From the NCBI RefSeq assembly GCF_008386465.1, contig NZ_VUOD01000010.1:1-64000 (forward strand): a stretch of 64,000 nucleotides of DNA, in the 5' to 3' direction. Each line of letters begins with the position of its first letter. Position 1 is the stretch's first letter. The notes below the pieces were generated by a model. That model was not told where the DNA came from, searched no databases, and saw only the letters and a list, made by a program, of their open reading frames with translations. The stretch comes from Arenimonas fontis. Lineage in GTDB: Bacteria > Pseudomonadota > Gammaproteobacteria > Xanthomonadales > Xanthomonadaceae. Shown here piece after piece: positions 1 through 8,122 of the stretch. A program made the position numbers and the translations under genes.

Positions 1-101
1 CTTCCAGCCACCCAGCTGGGACATACAATCCACTTCGGCCACGGCCGGCCCCGTTTTGTTGCCTCGAGAACAACAATTCTGCCGGGTCGGCCGTGCGCCT
101 C

Positions 102-132
102 TCTCCCCTCAGTTGGGAGAAGAACCATTTTT
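102..132 (+). terminator. Possible intrinsic terminator of a gene upstream of the window
   Basis: TCTCCC and GGGAGA form a perfect 6-bp stem around a 7-base loop, and a run of five T lies eight bases after the stem. The gap between stem and T-run is longer than usual, so this is weak. Otherwise bases 1-216 hold no gene I can support. Confidence 0.3.
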
Positions 133-216
133 CTGGGGGGCGGCACAATTTCACGCGGGATTGCGATATGTTTCCTGTCGATCGCGCCCCCCGGCGCTGG
201 AATCAGGAGCCTGTCG

Positions 217-1320
217 ATGACCCCAAGCCACCGCCTCGCCTGCCTTGCCGTCGTGATTTCGCTGGCGGCCCCCGCCGCCGCCCAGGACATCGGGCGTTCG
301 CTCAAGCGCACCGCCGAACGCGCGGTGCAGTCCGAGGTCGAGCGGGCGGTCGATCGTGAAGTGCGCCGCGTCACCCGCTGTGCGCTGGGCGACGAGCGCT
401 GCGCATACGAAGCCGAGCGCCGCGGCGAGGACGTGGAGTATGTCGATTCGCGCGGCCGCGTCGTGCAGCAGGCCCCTGCCGGCAGCCGGGGCCAGGCCGC
501 CAGCGGCCCGGCCTTCCGCGTGCTCCCCTACGCCGGGTCGAACGTGCGCGAGGAAAAGGTGCTTGCCTTCGACGCCTATCCGTTCGTGGTCGGGCGCGAA
601 AGCAACGGCGACCTGCGCACCCGCACCGTCGAAGGCCGCGTCACCAAGACCGTCTACGACAATCCCTCGGGGCGCTCGACCCTCGAGATCCTGCGCAACT
701 ACGAGCAGGCCCTGCTGGCCCAGGGCCTGGCCCGGGTCTACAGCTGCAACGGCCGCCGCGAGTGCGGCAGCAAGTGGAAGGAAGTGGCGGACATCAACGT
801 CGGCGTCGCGGGCGACATCCGCTACCTCGCCGCCGAGGGCCGGGTCGGGGCCAGCGCCATCAGCGTCGCGGTGATGGTCAATCCGCAGCGCAGCTGGGTC
901 TACGTGGTCGAGGCCGAGGCGATGCAGACCGGCCAGGCCGGCGTGAGCGCGGACGAACTGGCGGCCGAGCTCGCCGCGTCCGGCGCCGTGCGCCTGGACG
1001 GCATCTATTTCGACACCGGCAAGGCGACGCTCAAGCCGGAGTCGGGCGACTCGCTGGCGCAGGTGGCCGAGCTGATGCGGCGCGATCCGTCGCTGCGGCT
1101 GGAAATCGTCGGCCACACCGACGATGTCGGCGACGCCGCGGCCAACCAGCGGCTGAGCGAGGAGCGGGCCCTGGCGGTACGCTCGGCGCTGGTGATCGAA
1201 CACCGCGTGCCCGATCGCCGGCTGCGCTCGCGCGGCGCCGGCGAGAGCGAGCCGGTGGCGCCCAATTCCAGCGAGGCCGGCCGCGCGCTGAACCGGCGCG
1301 TCGAGCTGGTGAAGCAGTGA
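217..1320 (+). CDS. OmpA-family envelope protein with an N-terminal DUF4892-like region
   Basis: The 367-residue product has a signal peptide ending near Ala-Ala-Ala-Gln (about residue 23). The middle (about 95-185) resembles DUF4892, including a 'RNYEQAL' stretch and paired cysteines in 'YSCNGRRECG'. The C-terminal domain (about 255-367) is OmpA-like: 'IYFDTGKATLKP', 'IVGHTDD' and a terminal 'NRRVELV' are typical peptidoglycan-binding signatures. It probably sits in the outer membrane or periplasm and binds peptidoglycan. The ATG is preceded by CAGGAG at a good distance. The stop overlaps the next start (TGATG), so the two genes are probably translationally coupled. The OmpA domain is clear; the role of the rest is not known. 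Confidence 0.85.
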   Translation: MTPSHRLACLAVVISLAAPAAAQDIGRSLKRTAERAVQSEVERAVDREVRRVTRCALGDERCAYEAERRGEDVEYVDSRGRVVQQAPAGSRGQAASGPAFRVLPYAGSNVREEKVLAFDAYPFVVGRESNGDLRTRTVEGRVTKTVYDNPSGRSTLEILRNYEQALLAQGLARVYSCNGRRECGSKWKEVADINVGVAGDIRYLAAEGRVGASAISVAVMVNPQRSWVYVVEAEAMQTGQAGVSADELAAELAASGAVRLDGIYFDTGKATLKPESGDSLAQVAELMRRDPSLRLEIVGHTDDVGDAAANQRLSEERALAVRSALVIEHRVPDRRLRSRGAGESEPVAPNSSEAGRALNRRVELVKQ

Positions 1321-1856
1321 TGCGCGCCCTGTTGCCGGCGCTGCTGCTGGCCGCCGGACCGGCGGCCGCGGCCGAACCGTCGGCCTGGTGCGACGCGCTG
1401 TTCCCGGTGTCCGACATCGCCGCGGCGATCGGCGGGGCCCGCGCGGCTGGCGTCGAGCGACGCGCCAGCGGCGTCGTGGCCGAGGACGATCGCCACTGCA
1501 GCCGCATCTACAGCCAGGGTGGGGACCGCTTCAGCGACGAGCTGGTGTTCATGGTCTCGCCGGCGCGCGACGCCGCCGGCGCGGTGGCGACGATCAACGC
1601 GATGGCGCGCGAGGACGGCAGCCGTCGCTTCGGCCTGTCGCGGCCCGAGGGCCTGGGCAGCGCGGCGGTGCACTTCCGCAAGCCCGATCCGCTGGCCGAC
1701 CACCGCATGGAGTTCAACGTCAGCTTTGCGCTGGGCGACCGCGTGATCGAGCTGCGTTATTTCAACGTCGATGACGGCAAGCGCAACAAATTCCTGCAGG
1801 CCAGCAGCGAGCTCGAGGCCATCGCGCGGCGCATCGCCGAACGGGGCCTGCCGTGA
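1320..1856 (+). CDS. Small exported protein of unknown function
   Basis: The product has 178 residues and begins with a short signal peptide (hydrophobic residues 2-18, Ala-rich cleavage region). Two cysteines near residues 24 and 60 could form a periplasmic disulfide. I recognise no family. It starts on the last base of the preceding OmpA stop codon and its own stop overlaps the next start, so it is the middle gene of a tightly coupled three-gene operon. An envelope role is inferred from the signal peptide and the neighbours only. The reading frame is open further upstream, but only this ATG gives a signal peptide. Confidence 0.75.
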   Translation: MRALLPALLLAAGPAAAAEPSAWCDALFPVSDIAAAIGGARAAGVERRASGVVAEDDRHCSRIYSQGGDRFSDELVFMVSPARDAAGAVATINAMAREDGSRRFGLSRPEGLGSAAVHFRKPDPLADHRMEFNVSFALGDRVIELRYFNVDDGKRNKFLQASSELEAIARRIAERGLP

Positions 1857-3163
1857 GCCGCGCCGGCAAGGCCTTCGCCGTCGGGGCGGTCGTGGTATTC
1901 ACCGGCGCGGTGCTGGCGGCCACGGGCGTGCTGCCCAATCCCTTCGATCCGCCGCCGCCCGACGTGGTCGAGTCGGGCAGCAAGGACGCCGCCGCCGCCG
2001 GCGAGATCACGATGCCGCCGCCGGCCTCGGCCAGCGATCCGTTCGCGCCCAACGTGCCGGTCATCGAGTCGGGCAGCCCGGAGGCACGGGCACTGGCGGG
2101 CGAGGTGATCGAGAAGTTCGGCGAGCCGCCCAATCCCTTCGAGCTGCCGCCGGTGCCGGTGGTGGAATCGGGCACCGAAGCGGCCTGGCTCGCGCACGGC
2201 GAAACCTTCATCGACCTGGCCGAGGAAGAGCGGCTGGCGGAAATGCGCCGGCAGGTGGAAGCCAACTTCGTCGCCAACAGCCGTTTCCCGCCCAATCCCG
2301 AATCCGAGATGGGCCGGTATCGCTTTGACCTGATGATCCGCCAGCTCATCGATTCTTCCGAAGGGCTCGGCGAGATCACCTACTTCGTCAACAGCGCCGA
2401 CAACAGCCAGCTGTTCCTGCCCGGGCTGATGGGCAACTGGATGCCCGGCGGCGGCAATTTCGCGCAGGGCGAGGTGCATTTCGCGGTGCGCCAGGCCGAC
2501 GGTGACGTGTTCATCTGCGGCAAGCACCAGGAGATCGGCCCGGCCTGCCTGCTGCTCGGGGAGAACCTGGGCGCGGCCTTCGGCTGGCTGCGCGACACCA
2601 CCCTGCACCGCAACTTCCTGGCGTCCATCCCGCGCACGCCGCAGACCCTGGGCGAGGGGCCGGGCGGCAACGTGCAGGGCATCCGCGGCGAGGGCGACGG
2701 CATCATGCTGCAGATGTGGGTCAGCCGCCGCGCCGCGCCGGTTGCGACGCAGATGCCCTTCCTCGGCGCCGGCGTCGGCGTGATGAAGGACACGCGCATC
2801 CGCGCCAACCGCTTCGTGCATCGCACGCGCTGGGAGGGCGGTGATCTCGATGGCGGCGACCTGGTGTTCGACCTGCGCGAGATCGGCCCGGCCGAGCAGT
2901 CGGTGGACAGCAGCGACTACCGCTTCGTCACCGCCTTCACCGGCCAAGGCCTGGTCGAGGCGATGGCCTTCGGCAACCAGCTGCCGGCCTGGCAGGGCGA
3001 GGCCCGGGCGATCCAGGAAGCCCTCGACGCCTGTCCCTCCGGTCGTGCCGGCAGCGACTGCCGGAAGTTCAACCGCCAGCGCATGAAGGAACTCAACGAA
3101 CGCGTGCGCGACCAGGCCCTCGACTTCGGCCGCCGCCACGGCCTCCCCGTCGACGACGACTAA
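1853..3163 (+). CDS. Membrane-anchored unknown protein with three tandem PF/VESG repeats
   Basis: The product has 436 residues and starts at a GTG that overlaps the preceding stop by four bases (GTGA). An N-terminal hydrophobic segment (about 7-24) looks like an uncleaved signal anchor. Residues 29-120 contain three repeats of 32-33 residues, each with [N/D]-P-F, a proline-rich spacer and then V-[V/I]-E-S-G-[S/T]. The remaining 300 residues are a soluble region with paired cysteines ('FICGKHQEIGPACLL') and no motif I know. It is the last gene of the OmpA operon, so an envelope-linked function is likely but unproven. Its stop overlaps the convergent tatD stop by four bases. Confidence 0.75.
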   Translation: MSRAGKAFAVGAVVVFTGAVLAATGVLPNPFDPPPPDVVESGSKDAAAAGEITMPPPASASDPFAPNVPVIESGSPEARALAGEVIEKFGEPPNPFELPPVPVVESGTEAAWLAHGETFIDLAEEERLAEMRRQVEANFVANSRFPPNPESEMGRYRFDLMIRQLIDSSEGLGEITYFVNSADNSQLFLPGLMGNWMPGGGNFAQGEVHFAVRQADGDVFICGKHQEIGPACLLLGENLGAAFGWLRDTTLHRNFLASIPRTPQTLGEGPGGNVQGIRGEGDGIMLQMWVSRRAAPVATQMPFLGAGVGVMKDTRIRANRFVHRTRWEGGDLDGGDLVFDLREIGPAEQSVDSSDYRFVTAFTGQGLVEAMAFGNQLPAWQGEARAIQEALDACPSGRAGSDCRKFNRQRMKELNERVRDQALDFGRRHGLPVDDD

Positions 3164-3945
3164 AGCCCGAAGAAGGTGGCGGCGGTGGCGGTGGTGGCCG
3201 CCGCGGTCTGTTCGACGGGCTCGCCTCGGTCGCGGGCGAGCTCCTCGACGATGTGCGCCAGGTACATCGGTTCGTTGCGGCGATGGCTGGGCATCGGCCG
3301 CACGGTGCGCGGCAGCAGGTAAGGTGCGTCGGTCTCCACCATCAGGCGGTGACCGGGGATGTCCTTCACGAATTCGCGCAGGTGCCGGCCGCGGCGCTCG
3401 TCGCAGAGCCAGCCGGTGATGCCGATGTGCCAGTCGCGGTCGAGGTAGTCCCAGCACTCCTCGCGGCTGCCGGTGAAGCAGTGCACCACCACCGGGCCGA
3501 GCCGGCCCTCGAAGTCCTTCATGATCGCCAGGAAATCGGCATGGGCGTCGCGCTGGTGCAGGAACAGCGGCAGACCGGTTTCCGCGGCCAGCTCGAGCTG
3601 GCGGGCGAAGGCGGTGCGCTGCGCCGGGCGCGGCGAGAAGTCGCGGTGGTAGTCCAGGCCGCATTCGCCCGCGGCAACTACCTCGGGCTGCGCCTGCAGC
3701 GCACGCAGCTCGGCGATGGCTTCGTGGGTGCATTCGACGGCGTGGTGCGGGTGCACGCCGGCGGTGGCGTACAGCTGGCCCGGGTGCGCCCGGGCCAGCT
3801 CGAGCGCGCGCACGGAACCGGCCCGGCTGGCGCCGGTCACCACCAGCCGGTTCACCCCGGCCGCGCGGGCGCGCGCCAGCACGGCATCGAGGTCGTGGTC
3901 GAAACTTTCGTGGCCCAGGTTGGCGCCGATGTCGATCAGGTCCAT
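3160..3945 (-). CDS. tatD: TatD-family metal-dependent hydrolase / DNase
   Basis: The 261-residue product matches E. coli TatD over its length. It has the 'IDIGANL' start (TatD proper lacks the HxH seen in YcfH/YjjV), 'TAGVHPHH', 'GECGLDYHRDFS', 'HCFTGSREE', 'GITGWLCDERRG' and 'ETDAPYLLPR'. These supply the metal-binding His, Glu and Asp residues of the TIM-barrel hydrolase. Family members are Mg-dependent 3'-5' exonucleases linked to DNA fragmentation and peroxide damage repair; they are not part of Tat export. It is convergent with the upstream operon and divergent from the serine hydrolase across a 76-base gap. Confidence 0.92.
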   Translation of the reverse strand: MDLIDIGANLGHESFDHDLDAVLARARAAGVNRLVVTGASRAGSVRALELARAHPGQLYATAGVHPHHAVECTHEAIAELRALQAQPEVVAAGECGLDYHRDFSPRPAQRTAFARQLELAAETGLPLFLHQRDAHADFLAIMKDFEGRLGPVVVHCFTGSREECWDYLDRDWHIGITGWLCDERRGRHLREFVKDIPGHRLMVETDAPYLLPRTVRPMPSHRRNEPMYLAHIVEELARDRGEPVEQTAAATTATAATFFGL

Positions 3946-4021
3946 GCGGATTCCGCGGGCAGAAACCGGGATTTTATCGTCCCGGCGTCAACCCCGCGCG
4001 GCCCGGCGCGTTGGAACCGGC

Positions 4022-5068
4022 ATGAAGACCCTCGCCACGCTCGTCCTCGCCCTTTCCCTGCATGTCCCGGTGATATCGGCTGCCGAACCGGCCGCCTGCG
4101 CCGACCCGGTCGCCGACGTGCTCGAGCCACTGGTGGCCAGCCATGGCCTCGACGGGGCCTCGCTCCGGCTTTCCACGCGGCAGGGCCTGCCGGTGCGCTG
4201 GCACGCCGGCCGCCATGACGACGACACCCGCGTGCCGATCGCCTCGGCCAGCAAGTGGCTGGCGGCGCTGACCTTCGCGCGCCTGGTCGAGGCCGGACAG
4301 CTGCGCTGGAACAGCCGCGTCGGCGAGTTTTTCCCCGATGCGCCCCGGTCCACGCACGCCATCACGCTCGAGCAGCTGCTCTCGCACACCAGCGGCCTGC
4401 CGGCCGGGCCCGCGCCCTGCCTGTCGGGCCGCGGCGGCAGCCTGCAGGACTGTGCGCGGCAGATCCTCGCCGGCGGTCCGGTGGCGCCCGCCGGTACCGT
4501 CTTTGCCTACGGCGGCAACGGCATGCAGGTGGCCGGCGCCATCGCCGAGCGGGCGACCGGCCAATCCTGGGACACGATTTTCCAGCGCGAGATGGTCGAG
4601 CCGCTGGGACTGGCCGCCACCGACTGGCGGGCCTTGGCGCGGCGTCCCGGCTACGTGGGAAACCCCAACCCGCGCATCGCCGGCGGCGCGCGCTCGAGCC
4701 TGGCCGACTACGGCACGGTGGTGGACATGGTGCTCGCGCGCGGGCGTCACGCTGGCCGCGTCTTCCTGACGCCGGAGACGCTCGATTTCATGGCCCGCGA
4801 CCGCAGCGCCGGGCTTCGCATCGACAAGCAGCCCGAGACCGCCGCCGGCATGGGCTACGGCCTGGGCCAATGGGTCGAGGGGCGCGACGCGGGTGGCGGG
4901 CCAAGGCGCGTCTCCAGCCCCGGCGCCTTCGGCTTCACGCCCTGGGTGGACGAATCGGCCGGCGTGGCCGGCGTGCTGCTGGTGCGCGGGCGCGGCCGCG
5001 CGATGCGCCCGGCCATCGTGCGATTGCAGCAGGCTTGCACGGCCCGGGTGCTCGCCGACCCCGACTGA
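4022..5068 (+). CDS. Secreted serine hydrolase of the beta-lactamase/esterase (class C-like) family
   Basis: The product has 348 residues and a signal peptide (residues 1-20). The nucleophile motif SxxK is Ser75-Ala-Ser-Lys78. 'LLSHTSGLPAG' (about 119-129) is the signature block after it. The second motif is Tyr163-Gly-Gly-Asn, so the usual Y-x-N spacing is shifted by one. A third element 'SSPGAFGF' lies near the C-terminus. Cys133 and Cys144 could form a disulfide in the insertion after the SHTSG block. Such proteins are mostly esterases or D-aminopeptidase-like enzymes; true beta-lactam hydrolysis cannot be inferred. I chose the ATG that gives a signal peptide; the frame is open further upstream across tatD. 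Confidence 0.85.
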   Translation: MKTLATLVLALSLHVPVISAAEPAACADPVADVLEPLVASHGLDGASLRLSTRQGLPVRWHAGRHDDDTRVPIASASKWLAALTFARLVEAGQLRWNSRVGEFFPDAPRSTHAITLEQLLSHTSGLPAGPAPCLSGRGGSLQDCARQILAGGPVAPAGTVFAYGGNGMQVAGAIAERATGQSWDTIFQREMVEPLGLAATDWRALARRPGYVGNPNPRIAGGARSSLADYGTVVDMVLARGRHAGRVFLTPETLDFMARDRSAGLRIDKQPETAAGMGYGLGQWVEGRDAGGGPRRVSSPGAFGFTPWVDESAGVAGVLLVRGRGRAMRPAIVRLQQACTARVLADPD

Positions 5069-5101
5069 GCCTGTCCCCGGCGGGCGGCTACACTGCGCGC
5101 C

Positions 5102-7621
5102 GTGACGACGCCCGATTTCCCCATCCAGCCGCTGTTGCCCGAGGTGCTGGCCAGCCTCGAGGCCAGGCCGCGCCTCGTGCTCGAAGCGCCGCCCGGCGCC
5201 GGCAAGACCACCCAGGTGCCGCTGGCCCTGCTCTCGGCGTCCTGGCGCGGCGACGGCCGCATCCTGATGCTCGAACCGCGGCGCGTCGCCGCCCGCGCCG
5301 CCGCCGCTTTCATGGCCCGGCAGCTGGGCGAGCAGCCCGGCGACACGGTGGGCTATCGCATCCGCTTCGAGGCCAGGGTGTCGGCGCGCACCCGGATCGA
5401 GGTCGTCACCGAAGGCATCCTCACCCGGATGATCCAGGACGACCCCACGCTCGAGGGCGTGGCGGCGATCGTCTTCGATGAATTCCACGAGCGCCACCTC
5501 GCCGGCGACCTGGGCCTGGCGCTGGCGCTGGACGTGCAGTCGCAGCTGCGCGAGGACCTGCGCCTGCTGGTGATGTCGGCCACGCTCGACGGCGAGGCCC
5601 TGGCGCGTTTCCTCGATGCGCCGCGCCTCACCAGCGCCGGCCGCGCGTACCCGGTGCAGGTGGCGCACTTCCCGGCCAGGCGCGACGAAGGCTGGCTGCC
5701 GCAGCTGCGCCGCTGCCTGGCCGAAGCGCTGCAAAAGCACCCGGGCGACGTGCTGGTGTTCCTGCCGGGGCAGCGGGAGATCGGCGAGGCGATGTCCGGC
5801 CTTTCCCCTCTCCCCAACCCCTCTCCCGCAAGGGGCGAGGGGCTTTCCACCGGCGAGCCGGTGCTCCTGCCGCTGCACGGTGACCTGCCGATGGAGCAGC
5901 AGTCCGCCGCGCTCAGCCCCGATCCGCAGGGCCGTCGCCGGGTCATCCTGGCCACCAACGTCGCGGAAAGTTCGGTGACGCTGCCCGGCGTGCGCGTGGT
6001 CATCGACCTGGGCCTGGCGCGCGAGCCGCGCTACGACCCCAACTCGGGCTTTTCGCGGCTCGAGACGGTGGCGATCTCCCAGGCCTCGGCCGACCAGCGC
6101 GCCGGCCGCGCCGGCCGCGTCGCCGAAGGCTGGGCGTATCGCCTGTGGCCGCAAAGCCAGCGCCTGGAGCCGATGCGCACGCCCGAGATCGCCCAGGTCG
6201 AGCTGGCCGGGCTGGCGCTGGAGCTGGCCGCCTGGGGCGAGGCGAAGCTGCGTTTCGTCGATGCGCCGCCGACCGGTGCCCTCGGCGCCGCGCGCGAACT
6301 GCTGCAGCGCCTGGGCGCGCTCGACGCCGGCCAGCGCATCACCGGCTTCGGCCGCGAGCTGCTGGCGCTGGGCACGCACCCGCGCCTGGCGGCCATGCTG
6401 CGGGCCGCGCGTGATCCCGGCGATCGTGCGCTGGCCTGCGACCTGGCGGCCTTGGTCGAAGCGCGCGACGTATTGCGCGAGCGCAGCGACGCCCTGGTCG
6501 CGCGCTGGCAGGCGCTGGCGGCCTTCCGCGCCGGCCGCGCGCCAGGCAACGCCCATCGCGGCGCCTTGGCGGCGATCGATGCCGCCGCCCGGCAATGGCG
6601 CCGGCGCCTGCGCTGCGAGGTCGCGCCACCGGCGGAAGCGCCGGCGCACCGCCTCGGCGACCTGCTCGCCTTCGCCTTTCCCGACCGCATCGCCCGCCAG
6701 CACCCGTCCGATCCGCGCCGCTACCAGCTGGCCAATGGCCGCATGGCCCGGCTGCTCGATGACAGCGCCGTCTACGGCGAACCCTGGCTGGTCGCCAGCG
6801 AACTGCGCTTCGAAGCCCGCGACGCCCTGTTGCTGCGCGCCGCGCCGGTGGACGAGGCCTGGCTGCGCGAGGCCTTCCCGCGCCGCTTCAGCGAGGGCGA
6901 CGTCGTCCGCTGGGATCCGGAGGCGCGCGCACTGGTCCGCCGGCGCGAGCGCCGTTTCGATCGCATCGTCCTGGAAAGCCGCCCCGCCGGCCGGCCCGAT
7001 CCGGACCAGGCGGCGCAAGCCCTGTGCGACGCGGTGTGCGAGCTCGGCCTCGATGCCCTGCCTTGGACCGATGGCTTGCGGCAATGGCAGGTGCGCGTGC
7101 GCTGCCTGCGCGAATGGATGCCCGAGCTTGGCCTGCCCGACGTCTCCGACGAGGCCCTGCTGGCCAGCCGCGAGACCTGGCTCAAGCCCGCCTTCGCCGG
7201 CAAGACCCGCCTGGATGCGCTGTCGGAACAGGAGTTCGGCGAGGCCCTGCAGTCCGGCCTGGACTGGTCGCTGCGGCAGCAGCTGGACCGACTGGCGCCG
7301 CGCCGGATCGCCGTCCCCTCCGGCCTGGAGCGGCCGGTCGAATACCGGCATGGCCAGCCGCCGGTGCTGGCGGTGAAGCTGCAGGAACTGTTCGGCCTGG
7401 CCGACACCCCGCGTGTGGCCGACGGCCGGGTGCCGGTGCTGCTGCACCTGCTCTCCCCCGGCGGCAAGCCGCTGCAGGTCACCCAGGATCTGCGCAGCTT
7501 CTGGGCCAACACCTATCCGGAAGTCAGGAAGGAAATGAAGGGCCGCTACCCGCGCCACCCCTGGCCGGAGGATCCCTGGACGGCCGTCGCCACCCATCGG
7601 GCCAAACCGCGCGGGCGCTGA
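5102..7621 (+). CDS. hrpB: ATP-dependent RNA helicase HrpB (DEAH-type)
   Basis: The 839-residue length fits HrpB. Helicase motifs occur in order: Walker A 'APPGAGKTT' (29-37), 'LEPRRVAARA', DEFH (126-129), 'MSATLDG' (158-164), 'LVFLPGQREI' and 'QRAGRAGR'. The HrpB-specific C-terminal half follows. Residues 234-247 (PNPSPARGEG type) are encoded by a palindromic repeat inserted between 'LPGQREI' and 'LPLHGDLP', which makes this linker about ten residues longer than in E. coli. The start is a GTG with no Shine-Dalgarno, but TACACT (5089-5094) ends seven bases before it, suggesting a leaderless transcript. The cellular RNA substrate of HrpB is not well defined. Confidence 0.93.
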   Translation: MTTPDFPIQPLLPEVLASLEARPRLVLEAPPGAGKTTQVPLALLSASWRGDGRILMLEPRRVAARAAAAFMARQLGEQPGDTVGYRIRFEARVSARTRIEVVTEGILTRMIQDDPTLEGVAAIVFDEFHERHLAGDLGLALALDVQSQLREDLRLLVMSATLDGEALARFLDAPRLTSAGRAYPVQVAHFPARRDEGWLPQLRRCLAEALQKHPGDVLVFLPGQREIGEAMSGLSPLPNPSPARGEGLSTGEPVLLPLHGDLPMEQQSAALSPDPQGRRRVILATNVAESSVTLPGVRVVIDLGLAREPRYDPNSGFSRLETVAISQASADQRAGRAGRVAEGWAYRLWPQSQRLEPMRTPEIAQVELAGLALELAAWGEAKLRFVDAPPTGALGAARELLQRLGALDAGQRITGFGRELLALGTHPRLAAMLRAARDPGDRALACDLAALVEARDVLRERSDALVARWQALAAFRAGRAPGNAHRGALAAIDAAARQWRRRLRCEVAPPAEAPAHRLGDLLAFAFPDRIARQHPSDPRRYQLANGRMARLLDDSAVYGEPWLVASELRFEARDALLLRAAPVDEAWLREAFPRRFSEGDVVRWDPEARALVRRRERRFDRIVLESRPAGRPDPDQAAQALCDAVCELGLDALPWTDGLRQWQVRVRCLREWMPELGLPDVSDEALLASRETWLKPAFAGKTRLDALSEQEFGEALQSGLDWSLRQQLDRLAPRRIAVPSGLERPVEYRHGQPPVLAVKLQELFGLADTPRVADGRVPVLLHLLSPGGKPLQVTQDLRSFWANTYPEVRKEMKGRYPRHPWPEDPWTAVATHRAKPRGR
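5818..5842 (+). repeat. Palindromic repeat element read in frame inside hrpB
   Basis: CCCCTC pairs with GAGGGG, and the inner TCCC/GGGG extends the stem around a GCAA loop with one bulged C. Translated in this frame it gives PNPSPARGEG, a peptide I recognise from many proteobacterial proteins where an intergenic palindromic repeat has been captured in a coding region. Flanking bases 5801-5817 (CTTTCCCCTCTCCCCAA) look like part of the same element. Confidence 0.6.
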
Positions 7622-7717
7622 GGCCGATCCCACGGCCGCGACACGTTTCTCCGCACAGGCGTAAGCTGTGGTTCGGCACGCAGGTCGGTTCCCCACCCCT
7701 CCCCGGGAGAAACGCGC

Positions 7718-8119
7718 ATGAGCAAGACCAAGCAGATCGTGTCCGCCGCCAAGGCCAGGCTGGACCAGGCGACCAAGGCCTTCAAGAACGCAAGCCTGGC
7801 CAAGAAGGCCGGCGGCATTGCCGGCGTCGGCGCCGGCCTGGCGCTGGCGAAGAAGGGCGGCAGCGCCGCGGTGAAGACGGTGCGCAAGCATCCGGTCGGC
7901 GCAGCCGTGGCCACCGCCGCCCTGGCGGCGGTGGGAGCGGCGGTGTACGCGGCGCGCAAGAAGAAGGCGGCCGCGGCCAAGCCGGCGGCGAAGAAGGCAG
8001 CGGTGAAGAAGGCGCCGGCGAAAGCCTCCGCGACGAAGAAGGCGGCGGCGAAAAAGGTGCCGGCCCGCAAGCCCGCCACCAGGAAGGCGGCCCCGAAGAA
8101 AGCCGCCGGTCGTCGCTGA
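7718..8119 (+). CDS. Histone H1-like Lys/Ala-rich protein with an internal hydrophobic segment
   Basis: The product has 133 residues. Residues 1-60 are basic with small residues and a Gly-Ala run. A hydrophobic stretch of about 22 residues follows (about 61-82). The C-terminal 50 residues are almost only Lys, Ala, Pro and Arg in AKPAAKK/APKKAA-type repeats, like the tail of bacterial histone H1-like proteins. The tail would bind nucleic acid non-specifically. The hydrophobic segment could anchor it in the inner membrane, which would be unusual for a nucleoid protein. GGGAGA lies eight bases before the ATG. It is convergent with the methyltransferase that ends four bases away. Confidence 0.7.
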   Translation: MSKTKQIVSAAKARLDQATKAFKNASLAKKAGGIAGVGAGLALAKKGGSAAVKTVRKHPVGAAVATAALAAVGAAVYAARKKKAAAAKPAAKKAAVKKAPAKASATKKAAAKKVPARKPATRKAAPKKAAGRR

Positions 8120-8122
8120 GGC

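Noticed and set aside
151-1203. Long minus-strand open frame opposite the OmpA gene
   Set aside because: It is the antisense shadow of a clear OmpA-domain gene; its composition (Ala/Gly/His/Gln-rich) matches what high-GC antisense frames give, and it has no motif.
7690-7716. CCCCACCCCTCCCCGGGAG as a second copy of the hrpB palindromic repeat
   Set aside because: It shares pyrimidine-rich composition but lacks the paired arms and the GCAA loop, and it includes a normal ribosome site.
3974-7891. 1305-codon minus-strand open frame
   Set aside because: It lies antisense to the serine hydrolase and hrpB, both recognised by catalytic motifs. High GC content alone keeps such frames open.
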